From positions 829,276,786 to 829,340,785 of the forward strand of contig CM062297.1 of NCBI GenBank assembly GCA_031216915.1: a DNA stretch of 64,000 nt, written 5' to 3'. Origin of the DNA: Pictodentalium vernedei. Taxonomy: Eukaryota; Mollusca; Scaphopoda; Dentaliida; Dentaliidae. The translations under genes and the position numbers were made by a program. Below the pieces are notes generated by a model that saw only the letters and a list, made by a program, of their open reading frames with translations, was not told the origin of the DNA and made no database searches. Numbering within the stretch: the stretch's first letter is position 1; each line of letters starts with the position of its first letter. Shown here piece by piece: positions 42,010 through 52,605 of this stretch.

Positions 42010-43610
42010 AAATTGACGCTTATGTCGAATTCCCAGATACTTTCTGAAGCATCTCACAAGCATCTGGGAATACAGCTCCAATCTAATTTAAATTGGAATG
42101 ATCAAATCACAGAAATATGCAAGAAGGTTAGTATTCGATTATCGATGTTAAGAAAGCTAAAATTTAAACTAAGTAGGAAAACTGTTGAAAAAATTTACTT
42201 GTCATTTATTTTACCACTTATGGATTATGGCGATATAATTTGGGCCTGTGCTCCAAATTATTTGTTAGACAAGATGGACAGGCTCCATCATGACGCTGGA
42301 CGGATTGTTTCAGGACTCACACGTTCAGTCCCCAAAGAACGTCTACTAACGGAACTTGGGTGGCACACCCTCCGCCAGCGACGTACCTTCCACGAATATT
42401 GTACATTGTATAGAATTATTAACGGATTCGCCCCAGACTTCGTTACAGAACTTCTGCCCCTCCCCCCCCCCCCCCATGCCTGGCCAAAATACGCAGTATA
42501 ACTCCAGGAATCCATCAAAATTTTCAAGATATCGAACGAGAATAGAGTGTTTCAAGAAATCCTTCTTCCCTTCAACTACAAACGCGTGGAATAATTTGCC
42601 CCAAAATGTCACAAATGCGTCTTCTCTTTGTGAGTTCAAAATTTTATTTCACGAAAACGGGATTATGTGTACTCCTAAGCCACCTGTGTATTTTAACCTA
42701 GGGAATAGATGGGTAAATATACTCCACTGCAAACTAAGAAATAGCTGTTCTGACTTGAAGTTCGACAAATATTCCAATTACATATCCCCATCTCCAGAAT
42801 GCGACTGTGGTAATATGCAAGAGGACGCGTACCATTTCTTCTTCCAATGCCTTAACTATGATAACGAGAGACTTATACTTTTTAATAGTCTCAGCCACCT
42901 GCAAATCACATCACAGGATGATCTTCTGTACGGTAAACAATCGTTAACTGCAAACGAGAATAGATTAATTTTTCTAAAGGTCCAGTCTTTCATTCAGTCT
43001 AGCGGTAGCTTCCAAGAATGAGTATAAGTTTATCTCCAGATTTACTGTCTGACTTATTCCGGTGTTGTACTGAAAATTTCATTTTTATCTTCCAATCATC
43101 AAGAAATTAATTTGTTGGTTTAACAACAGTTATACTAATATCTATTCCCAGAGCCTCAGAAGAGTATCCGTATCCGATGATAGTTCTCCGGTACACCGAC
43201 GCACTGTGTCATTATCTTAAGATGGTGATTTGGTGTGCACGTGCATCGGATCGCTGTCGCAGCGTTCATAAATTCCTCGGTACGGTTCACTTGCCAAGAC
43301 ATTTTTCTGAGACAGCACAATCTTTACAGAAATCCTTCCTCGACCGCACAAACGGATTCCTCAGGGGTCTTCTGAAAATGACGATCTGGTAATGTCATGG
43401 TTAACTTCTGGTAAATTTCTAATGTTCCTTGTAATGTTCTTTTATCTTAGTCTCAATTTATGTGTTTTCACATTTATATTTTGCAGAAAATTTGTTTTGT
43501 CGCCAAATTGTGTTATTTTGTTAACGGGAGAGGAGTTTAAATAAGTTGAAATAACTTTTCTCCAATCCCTTTTGCATGTATTGTTTGGCAAATAAAATAT
43601 GTTTAAACTA
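42010..43610 (+). mobile_element. CR1/L2-like LINE, 5'-truncated 3' part
   Basis: It starts within the reverse transcriptase (SHKHLGIQL), carries the full C-terminal domain, and has a 3' UTR ending in AATAAAATATGTTTAAACT. The 3' end resembles 27750..27876 and 50000..50036, which suggests one family or close ones. It encodes no complete enzyme. Confidence 0.85.
42013..43021 (+). pseudogene. C-terminal part of LINE reverse transcriptase, frameshifted
   Basis: The first frame (42013..42501) reads HKHLGIQL, then FILPLMDYGDIIWACAP and RLHHDAGRIVSGLTRS, the thumb and following region of CR1/L2-type enzymes. A C14 run at 42462..42475 shifts the frame. The second frame, to 43021, continues NTQYNSRNPSKF, AWNNLPQNVTNASSL and a zinc-knuckle-like CDCGNMQEDAYHFFFQC. 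The shift could be real or a homopolymer error. Either way the 5' half of the enzyme is missing. Confidence 0.82.
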
Positions 43611-43689
43611 AGAAAAGCATGATTAAAAGGTAATTTTATGGACTCATATATATGAAAAAATGATTGTATGAGTGGAATATTGCATTACT

Positions 43690-43820
43690 GACATTCACTA
43701 CATTGGTAACAAATTTTCATGATGCCAACCCGGTGCTTCATTAATTAAAATTTGGCTGATGATAATTTTTATTACCTGGTAAACGCATGCGTGGATATCG
43801 CTGCCCACCCGTGGATTACG
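43690..43820. mobile_element. Family P MITE, right part
   Basis: CCCGGTGCTTCATTAATTAA, TTACCTGGTAAACGCATGCG and GCTGCCCACCCGTGG match 46531..46770. The end runs into hAT-N1. Confidence 0.65.
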
Positions 43821-44279
43821 ATTATCGTAAATTCTAACATTTAAGCGATGTTTTCATTTAAGAATACAATCGCTGTGGCCGTATCCATAGAAAGAGACAT
43901 CAGCCGTTGCTCGAATACCAGTCCTCACGTGGAAAATAGGCATTCGGATGAAACTGATATTGCTGTGTCGCCAAATATCGGCGGGACAACTTCGCCAACG
44001 TTTGTAGGAGGGCTTCATGATCTCACCAACAAATCAGTGGGTCGTCTATAACTGACGGACATCTAAATTATTCGCGTTCTTCAATTTGCAAATGGCGTAA
44101 AATTCGACGTCATCGGCACGCGCGATCCGACTTGGTTAAACACAAGATAACGACGCAATGCTACATATTATGCAATTATAATCTTCAAACTTAAACGTTA
44201 TTAACTTGGCTAAATTTTTTAACGTTGTTAAAATAATTTAACACGTTAACGTTTGAAACGTTAACTGCTCCCAACCCTG
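43821..44279 (+). mobile_element. hAT-N1 MITE, half copy
   Basis: It runs from TTATCGTAAATTCTAACATT through AATACAATCGCTGTGGCCG, AATATCGGCGGGACAAC and CGTCATCGGCACGCGCGATCC to CTCCCAACCCTG. The half bearing the GAGTTCCAATG hairpin is missing. This copy keeps the roughly 60-bp core (CTTCATGATCTCACC...) that 56555 and 59535 lack. Confidence 0.8.
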
Positions 44280-44608
44280 CTTGCCCCCATTTGGATGTCT
44301 TTGTTCAAAGTAGAAAAGGTGTAGAGCAGTTCACACTGATTTAAATTATACAGTGTTAAGACTTGAACTGATTAGCGAGGAAAAGTGGTGGATAATTAAC
44401 TGTTGACGTAGTCTTCTACAATCGGTAGACCCTGCCCGTATTAATTTATTAGCCTGGGGTTTTGCTTATGAAATAAAGAAGCTGTTGGTGAAGATATGAT
44501 GAGTATTTGCACTTGTGAATGAATGTGTTCCGCCAATACGACTTGTTTGTAAGAGTGCTTTGTTTGTTGAAACAGCCTTTGGCATGAGTGATGGTGTAAG
44601 ACCATAGC

Positions 44609-44633
44609 GGGGGGGGGGGGGGGGGGGGGGGGG
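44609..44633. repeat. Poly-G tract, 25 nt
   Basis: Pure G homopolymer in otherwise unassigned sequence (44280..44737). Confidence 0.9.
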
Positions 44634-44737
44634 CTAACTATCCATATCATTAATCCACCACATCCTCGAATAAGATGCTCATCTACAAGCGAATATATTA
44701 TTGGAAACAATAGGTAAAGCGGACCTTCTAGGTGTAG

Positions 44738-44872
44738 TTAACCCTTTACCTAACATGAAAAGCAGACGACACTTGCAAAAAAAATTCTTGAATAACTAAT
44801 TTTTTTCATTTTTTGTCTCAAAAACATAGGTTATGACCCCTCGTTGGAACGAGCTCGACGAGCTCGTTCCTA
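44738..44872 (-). mobile_element. TTAA-I MITE, left part, broken in the hairpin
   Basis: Starts TTAACCCTTTACCTAACATG, has GCAGACGACACTTGC, and stops at CGAGCTCGTTCC|TAGGGGG, in the second arm of the hairpin. About 190 bp of unrelated DNA follow before the next copy. Confidence 0.8.
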
Positions 44873-45063
44873 GGGGGTATTGTAAACGGGAGCTTGTAGG
44901 GAACAGCACGGCCGCCTTTGGGGACACGCTCTGCGTAGCCGAACCCAGGGGAGAGTGCGGAGGTGGATACCAGAAAAAATTGTGAAATATGAACTACTGC
45001 GAGCTCATTTCCTCGCTTCTCAAGTGAAAAAATCAAGGTATCGTTGCTGTTATTTTTTGGTGT

Positions 45064-45313
45064 TTATCCCTTTACCTAAAATGAAAAGAAGACGACACTT
45101 GCAAAAACAATTCTTGAATAACTATTTTTTTCATTTTTCGTCTCCAAAACATAGGTTATGACCCCTCATTGGAACGAGTTCGACGAGCTCGTTCCAATGA
45201 GGGGTCATAACCTATGTTTTTGAGACAGAAAATGAAAAAAACATGAAAATTAATTGGCGATTTTTGAGAATAGCGCTGGTGGGTTTTGGCCATTACGTTG
45301 GGTAAAGGGTTAA
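45064..45313 (-). mobile_element. TTAA-I MITE, full length, type A
   Basis: Starts TTATCCCTTTACCTAA, ends TTGGGTAAAGGGTTAA. The stem CATTGG / CCAATG is matched, with loop GAC. It sits in the same orientation as the broken copy just upstream. Confidence 0.88.
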
Positions 45314-45530
45314 AGGAGGATGTATGTCAGAGAGGAAGATGTTAAAATGTTGAGCGTCAAATCAGACAGTGACATCGGCTACCATCTTTTCTATGCACTA
45401 CAAATGGTGTAGATCATACAGTTTTTATGTGCGCCTGTATGATGTAGAATATGCAGATGTATGTGGTTATTTTCGCGTATAGGTACTAGATATGTTTACA
45501 AAGTTTTGGAAATTTTTTTTTTCTTTATTT

Positions 45531-45547
45531 GGGGGGGGGGGGGGGGG
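45531..45547. repeat. G17 run next to C-rich DNA
   Basis: G17 followed after about 20 nt by C6 and C5 runs; foldable. Confidence 0.85.
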
Positions 45548-45589
45548 AAATACCTCCTTACCTCCCCCCACCCCACCCCCGGTTACTAC

Positions 45590-45845
45590 GCCACTGCAAT
45601 CGGCTGATTGGTCGTTATCCACGCGTGGGCAGTGATATCCACACATGCGTTTACCAGGTAATAAAAATCATCATCAGTACAATTTTAATTAATAAAAAAC
45701 CGGGTTGTACCCTGTGCTTCATTAATTAAATTTTTGTTGACTATTCTTATAATTAGTGTTTATAATCTATTATTATTGCGCCCGTGGAAATATTGCCCAT
45801 CCATGGAAAGGGGACCAGTCCACGACGGCTGTACAGTATTGGCAA
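45590..45845 (-). mobile_element. Family P MITE, inverted diverged copy
   Basis: CCACGCGTGGGCAGTGATATCC, ACATGCGTTTACCAGGTAAT and GGACCAGTCCACGACGGCTG are present in the order expected for the minus strand. Confidence 0.65.
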
Positions 45846-46075
45846 ATACAGGCCACTTCCCCGTCTTCCCTCCGCCAACTTGTTTCCAGTTTGTTACTTC
45901 TTTTACAGTTGTTCGAAGGCTGAGAAGCATGTTATGTGCACAGGTTCGAGTTAACTGTAAATAATGGATATTACCATAGTTGTTTGTGAATGGGGGCCAT
46001 CACCCTAGTCGAATTATGGTAATAACAATTTCATTTCTGTTCATCCTGCGACATAATGACAATGACAACAGTCAC

Positions 46076-46337
46076 GTACAGTACGTGGCGAGTGTATTAT
46101 CACTAAATCACCCGCAAAGTGGAGATTACACCCGAGCAATAATTGCAAATTTGTTGCAAAGCATAACCAGAACCAGCAAAGTTTCAGCCAATGGACCTCC
46201 GGGTCAAACCCGGAGGTCCATTGGCTGAAACATTGCTTGTGTTTTTTGCCGATATATACAAAATTTGAAAGTTATAGCTTGGGTGATAACTCCACTCCGC
46301 GGGTGATTTAGTTACAATCCACTCTCCACGCACTCTA
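46076..46337. mobile_element. Family G MITE, near full length
   Basis: Begins TACAGTACGTGGCGAGTG. The central hairpin CAATGGACCTCCGGG / CCCGGAGGTCCATTG is perfect with a TCAAA loop. It ends ACTCTCCACGCACTCTA. Orientation is opposite to 10896..11122. Confidence 0.8.
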
Positions 46338-46530
46338 AATTACCCAGGTAACTGCACTTTTACATTATTCATGTTACAATAATGTCCTAATTTAAATATT
46401 TAATCGTCTTATCTTTTTGGGGACATCTGAGTGCATTAAATATGATGAAAATTCGTATGTACATTAGTTATGATCTAACGTTTTTGTAACGTAAATGAGA
46501 GAAAAATATGTGGAACTCTCACACATTTAT

Positions 46531-46770
46531 TACAGTACAGGCAACGTGGACTGGTCACTTTCCACAATTTTTCCACGGACGCAATAATATTAGATTCCAA
46601 ACACTTATTACAGGAATAGTCATCAAAAAATTAATTAATGAAGAACATTAGAACCCGGTGCTTCATTAATTAAAATTTTGCTGCTGATGATTTTTATTAC
46701 CTGGTAAACGCATGCGTGGATATCGCTGCCCACCCGTGGGTTACGACCAGCCTGCGGTGACTGTACTGTA
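46531..46770 (+). mobile_element. Family P MITE, full length, mariner-like
   Basis: TA-CAGTACAGGCAACGTGG at the left and CTGCGGTGACTGTACTG-TA at the right make inverted ends of about 25 bp with TA flanks. Core motifs are TTAATTAATGAAG and GGTAAACGCATGCGTGG. It is 240 bp with no coding frame. TA target and CAGT termini point to Tc1/mariner. Confidence 0.75.
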
Positions 46771-46877
46771 GCCTACTCAAAAAGTTAGATCAACTGAGTT
46801 TTCATTCTGTAGTGATTCAGATTGTCGGCATATTCTGTCTTTTTTCTCATATTTTCCATCTCATCACGTTTTAAAAC

Positions 46878-47393
46878 ATGTACGGTGGGGATTCTTCCAG
46901 ATGCGATGCTCTGTTATCTGTCATACAGATCTTGTATCTATTGTCTGAAAGGGTACGTGGATACAATATCGACAGACCCATCCCAGCCGTCTTTGACACA
47001 TTTGTTATTTGCATAATCCGCAATAGATTGCCAGATCTGCCCTTTTCGGAAGATAAAATTGACAGTGTATGTAGATTCGGAACATGGTGGGATTTGGTGC
47101 CATCATTATCAGGAAATTTTGTCAATACAGTTCTGATCCTCTCATTACTTTTTAATCAACCGTCGTTAACACTTTTTATTCAATGTTCGTGTTCTAGAAA
47201 AAGGTTCTCGAATAAAGTTGAGTTAACCATAAAACCTAGGAGAGTCAGGCATGTGGTGGATAACTGTGAAGCTACCTCGCTGTCGGCATCGCCAACATCT
47301 TGTTACAACATGAATGTTCTTAAGTCTTTGAAAACTCAGTTCCGATTTCTGCAATTTAATGCGACAGGAATGTGTCCTCACAATTTATGTTAG
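46878..47393 (+). other. Open frame of 171 codons, unrecognised
   Basis: This is the longest open frame outside the LINEs. The predicted protein has no motif I recognise, is rich in Leu, Ser and Cys, has no obvious signal peptide and lacks a nearby promoter or splice context. In a 64-kb window one such frame is expected by chance. It may be part of an unnoticed repeat. Confidence 0.15.
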
Positions 47394-47439
47394 GTTCTCC
47401 CACAATTTTAACTCACATTATCTTTCTGTAGTGGTCTCT

Positions 47440-47482
47440 AGTCAAGTCTTGGCTGCCTATACAGGCAGCCAAAACTTGACTT
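47440..47482. repeat. Short palindrome, family L
   Basis: TCAAGTCTTGGCTGCC / GGCAGCCAAAACTTGA around TATACA. Same motif as 10814..10853. Confidence 0.7.
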
Positions 47483-47631
47483 GAAACCCACTGCTGAATG
47501 ACATGCCTCAGTACTAAAGGGACAATAAGATGCTAATTGGAAAAAAATGTCGTCTCTCTTATTTGGCTTGTATGTAAAAGACCGTGAAAGAAATTCCAAG
47601 TAAACAAAGACGAAAACAAACAAACAAACGG

Positions 47632-47650
47632 GAATAAATAAATAAATAAA

Positions 47651-47698
<48 letters not shown>

Positions 47699-47699
47699 A
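47632..47699. repeat. (AAAT)n microsatellite
   Basis: About 16 repeats of AAAT with one interruption (AAATTAAATAAAT). Confidence 0.95.
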
Positions 47700-48089
47700 A
47701 TACGAATGAATTATCGCCCCGATCAACAACTACGCATTATTTTATCAATAACTGGTCATTATTAGAACAATATTTGTTGTATTATTTTAAATCAGGCACA
47801 GTTCTAATAACTTTTCATTGTCGGAAACAATACACAGCTACATGTAAAGTCAATGCCGATTGAAAATGAAAATGCTTGGACGTAAAGGCTATCAATGGGC
47901 CACGTTTGATTTTTTATCAGTTATATTGAACTTAATCCTTTTAATAATTCAAACTGGGGAGCGGGGGGGGGGGGGGTCACAACAAATTCATCAAACATTT
48001 TATCGAACGATCACATTGACCGGAACGACCACATTAACCGGAGCGACCACACTGACCATATCTTCTCTAAAGCCTGGCCTCACGTAGAC

Positions 48090-48607
48090 ATACTGAGGAA
48101 GCAGAAAATCAATCTCAATCGCAGCGTTTTGGAAAATATGTACTTTGCCTTCGTTAGTCCTTTACTGGTATAATTGTTCTGCAGCTAAAGTCGCCGAGCT
48201 ACAAAAAATACGGATTGCAGCCGCGAGAATCATTACTGGGGCAACTGTCAGTTGCAGTAAATCTTTACTTTATTCTGAAACACGTTGGGATTCTCTACAA
48301 GGGACGTCGCGAACATAAGTTAATACAGTTTTTCAAAATGTATCATCATATGTCGGCCTCATATATTGCAAACAAAGTTCCGCCTCTAGTCTCATCACCA
48401 AACCCATCCCGCAATATGCGGTTATGTCATAACCACAGAGTTCCATTTGGTCGGAAGCAGTTGAACCAGTCGTCTTTTATTCCCAGCGTTACAGGCCAAT
48501 GGAATAGCATGCCCTTATCTGTCCGCGAGAACCCATCCCTGATCCATTTCAAGACTTTCTCAAATGCTGGAAATCAACGCCCAGCTGTGTTTTACAAATG
48601 TTCGTAA
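48090..48607 (+). pseudogene. C-terminal LINE reverse transcriptase relic
   Basis: Broken frames give LNRSVLENMYFAFVSPLL, then LQKIRIAAARIITGATVSC, KSLLYSETRWDSLQ, then after a frameshift HKLIQFFKMYHHMSASYI, and NQSSFIPSVTGQWNSMPLSV. The blocks are in the order expected for the C-terminal part of CR1/L2-type enzymes. Several shifts and a stop show it is dead. Confidence 0.8.
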
Positions 48608-49139
48608 TAATACTATCAGTCTACTCCCATTTACGTTATATCAACACTTATTTTTATCACTGAATTCTTGAATAATCCGGAGAACCATCTTGTATTTGAA
48701 GTCGTGCACGAGTTCATCTTATCAAGTGGGCGTTTCCAATGACTACAGCTCGCCGAATAACCTTGTACGATCTCCATACGTGTCCAGCCAGTTGAAGTTA
48801 CCCATCCTCCCCCTTATAACTGGCTTTCTTCACCTTATTCAGGCGTCAGCGCCGCCAAGGCTACCTCAAGGCTGTATCAGTTTTTATCCCTATTAAACGA
48901 ACATACACTGCTTACCATCTTTTGAAAACGAAGGCATCGCAATCATGTTTTCAACCTGGCTTCCCATTATTTTTTTTTCTTCCAAACTCCTCTTTTTTTT
49001 ATATTTTCTTTCTACATCAATTTTTCATTTACAAACTAGGTTCAAACATTGTCACCCATCGCTCTCTGGCGGTCTGGGCCACCAATGCTCCATTTCCTAT
49101 GATCGGAATTGCCAGCAGTCGTCTCTTCAGTCTTGGGTC

Positions 49140-49882
49140 CAGGGCTGGGAGGAGTTAAAATTTTCCTTAATACGTTAAAGTGTTAAATAATTCTGCGTTA
49201 ACGAGTTAAATGGCGTTAAATGTTAAAATGAACAAAATTTTAATAACTTCGGCCATTTTTATTACGTACAGTTCGCCTCTTGAGTTCCAATGTGTTCTAT
49301 GTTCCAAACGGCACATAGAACACATTGGAACTCAGGAGACGAGTAGTTAAGATAGTTCTCGCAGGTTATCGTAAATTCTAACATTCAGCGATGTTTTCAT
49401 TTAAGAATACAATCGCTGCGGCCGAATCCATAGAAAGAGACATCCGCCGTTGTTCGAATACCAGTCCTTACATGGAAAATAGGCGTTCGGATGAAGCTGA
49501 TATTGCTGTATCGCCAAATATCGGCGGGCCAACTTCCATGTAAGGAAAGTATTCGAGCAACGGCGGATGTCTCTTTCTACGAATACGGCCGCAGTGATTG
49601 TATTCTTAAATGAAAACATCGATGAATGTTAGAATTTACGATAACCTGAGAGAACTATCTTAACTACTCGTCCCCTGAGTTCCAATGTGTTCTATGTGCC
49701 AGTAGGCACATAGAACACATTGGAACTCAAGAAACGAAATGTGCGTAAGTTCAATTATATTCAAATTCAAAACAATAAAAATGGCCGAAATTATTAAAAT
49801 TTTGTTTATTTTAACATTTAACGTCATTTAACTCGTTAACGCAGAATTATTTTAAGGAAAATGTTAACTCCTCCCAGCACGG
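49140..49882. mobile_element. hAT-N1 inverted dimer (two right halves)
   Basis: Both ends are of the same type: TTAAAATTTTCCTTAATACG at the left and its complement TTAAGGAAAATGTTAAC at the right. Both halves carry the GAGTTCCAATG hairpin (49272..49344, 49672..49737) and the AATACAATCGCTGCGGCCG tract inverted. The halves meet near 49535 at GGGCCAACTT|CCATGTAAGGA. The other end type of hAT-N1 is absent. The result is a roughly 740-bp snapback element. Confidence 0.8.
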
Positions 49883-50036
49883 CTGCAAGCTTCCTGTCAA
49901 ATCCCCCAATCATTCGTTAATCTGATTACTGTTAATATATGTTATATTTTGAGCTATTGCATTTAGCACTGTTACTCTTCTGGTATTCAATTCTGTAACA
50001 TACAGCATATTCCTTCAATAAATATTGTTTAAACTA

Positions 50037-51563
50037 AACATTTTATCGGAAAAAAGAACAATTTCAAATAATGTACAAAAACTCCACTTTCATTCTTGTA
50101 AAAAACAAAACAAATGACGACGAATGTCGAAGCGAAGGTGGCATTGCAATTGGTGGTGTCCCGAAACTTTCGTGAGTAATCGGATAACGAGATCGAGAAT
50201 GAGGAAGGCCTCTCGTCATTTTCGAAAAGCTGTGTAAATTTTCGCAATCAATTTTTTAATCGAAACGAGCGCTTTCAAATAAATGATGTAATGAAACATA
50301 AGGATATTTTTACACAATAAAACTTGTGGTTTCGTCCGATGATCAACTTTGTTTTCTCAGATTAACGGCTTATTGCTGTCCCTTCAACGACTGGTGAACA
50401 ATGATATTTTTCCCGCGTTTTCGGAGAATTAGCGGGAAAAAAATTGTCTTAACGGTACATAGCAGAATAGAAGGTGGAGCATTGGTCAGGACGACCAATA
50501 GACACAGAGGTGTTCCTCATGCAGTGATCCGTGATCACGTGGAAGTCCGAATTGTCATTCTAGCCTCAACTGTTGTTCAGAACAGTCATCATCTCAGAAA
50601 TTTTCAAAAAATATTGTAATATTTTTTAAATGCATAATACGGGAAATCGGTGTACGGGGATAAACATACTCTTGAATATATACACGTGGCATTTTACGCT
50701 TTCCAGAGTTTTTTAAACTCTAATGGGTAATGTTTTATCTCTGGTTTTGGTGCGGGAATGTAGGTGTATTGGTTATCCGTTAGAAGACAAATCACGGATT
50801 CAGCAATCGTTTCATGATATTTTAATGATCGTATACCATTGGAAATGTTGTAAATACTCATACACACTGAATCATGCAAAATTGTACAAATAAATAAAAC
50901 GTCTGTTCTATGGACACGACCGGCTAGTTCGCTAAATAGTGTTTGTATTTATTATGCAGTTGAGTGTAGACTGGTATTCAATTGTACAAAATGTTCCTGT
51001 TGGATTATTTTTAGGACTGGTTGATTCTGTTCATTCGCCATCAGTAAAAATGAAATAGTGAGCGTGTTTTCCAATTTTGCAGTGACGGGATATTTTAGAA
51101 GAAGGTTCGAGTCCATGCATGACTTGAATAATGTCATCTGAAAAAAAATGAAAAAATGCACCCTGCCCCTTATACTGAAGATGACCGACGTCTGAGTATT
51201 TATCCTTACGTTTTGTTCGGGAATGATATCCCTACTCTTGTACCATATTCCTTTGCAACATGAATGCTAACATGACTTCCGACATTCACCGAAACAATAT
51301 AGCCCTCTTGATCCGAACGAAAGTGCGTGTCAAATGTTAAACCATTTGATGAGGCTATTCCCGAAAAACATTTGCTTCCCCCATATTTGTGAGGCATTCT
51401 TGTGCGTAAATTCTGGGAAATAAATATTGGTATAATAACACAAAATATTTTTCCACAGGTGACTATCATAGACTAACATTTGTATGAACATTTTTCTGAT
51501 TGCATCGTTTTAGTTTGAGCATTCAAATATATTTAAGTTTAGCGCATCAGAACATTTTTTATT
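50037..51563. other. Unassigned sequence
   Basis: About 1.5 kb with no recognised family or domain. Frames of 60-90 codons occur on both strands and are compatible with chance. Confidence 0.4.
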
Positions 51564-51813
51564 TTAACACTATACCTAACACGAAAGGAAAACGACATTT
51601 GCAAACAACATTTTTGAATAGCCAATATTTTTCACTGCTTTCGTCAAATACATTGCTTATGACCACTCATTGGAACGAGCTCAGCGAGCTCGTTCCAATG
51701 ACAGGTCATAAGCTATGTTTTTGAGAGAGAGAAATAAATAAAAATGAAAATTGTATGGTTGTTTTTGTGAATAACACTGGCCGGTTTGGTCGTTACCTTG
51801 GGTGAAGGGTTAA
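51564..51813 (-). mobile_element. TTAA-I MITE, full length, diverged
   Basis: Starts TTAACACTATACCTAACACG, ends TTGGGTGAAGGGTTAA. The hairpin GACCACTCATTGGAACGAGC / GCTCGTTCCAATGACAGGTC is slightly asymmetric. Confidence 0.8.
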
Positions 51814-52605
51814 CTGTCAAGGTGATAGCTTAAAGTTGCGATTTTCTTGTTTAAAAGTGTGAATATTTTCGATAATCTTTCTGACTGGGCTAAAGATAAA
51901 ACGAAAAGATAGGTATCTGGCGAACCCCGAAAACCGATTTCTCACTTAAACAGACCAGCAATAATTCAAGCACTGCTAATTAAGCATGAAAATTTAATGG
52001 CCATAAAGTGCGCGTTTACTGAACACCATATGAGCTATCTGATAAAGTTTAAAAGAAAGAGAGACCAGTGTTCTCCTGCAGTCATTATCTGTGTATTTAT
52101 GGCCAGAAAATAGGTTATTGTGGTGAAAACAGTACATCACACATGCTCTGGACACACACACCCATCTAGCCTGTCACCGAATGTCAGAATATACCAAAAT
52201 ACGAGACTTTCAAAGGAACTTAAAAGTGAATATTAAATTAAGATAGATCTAAGCGCCTAAGTTCAAGAGAAGCAATTAAACTGAGAATTGATGTTCTGGC
52301 TATCGAAATAAAAATCGGTGGATTTCTCGCAAATTTCATTCCAGTCATTCTAATCTGAAGGCTTGTAAAACTGTGGGGCAAGGCGAGAACATGGGGCTGT
52401 CTCATGCTATAGGTTAGAGAAGGTGCCGCATTGATGCGAAAGTATAGGCACGTTGAAATGTATGGGAGCCGCAGAGCTCATAATTAGAATAGGAGCAGTC
52501 GCGGGACAAGTCGGTGGCCATATGAGTGCGAGCTCAGGGAGCTATTAGTATTTAGGAAGACGGCATTCCTGTTGCAGAAGGCAATGCATGCGTAGCCAGA
52601 ATTGA
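51814..52605. other. Unassigned sequence
   Basis: No gene or family is recognised before the FB2 left end. Confidence 0.4.

Larger units (their letters stand above)
48060..50036 (+). mobile_element. CR1/L2-like LINE 3' part, split by hAT-N1
   Basis: The coding relic 48090..48607 is followed by 3'-UTR-like DNA. The hAT-N1 copy 49140..49882 interrupts, and 49905..50036 completes the 3' end (GTTATATTTTGAGC, TCAATTCTGTAACATAC, AATAAATATTGTTTAAACT). Assignment of the last part to the same LINE is inferred from order and orientation. Confidence 0.6.

Noticed and set aside
46878..47393. Protein-coding gene of 171 residues
   Set aside because: No motif, no promoter or splice context, and one frame of this length is expected by chance in 64 kb; kept only as a low-confidence note.
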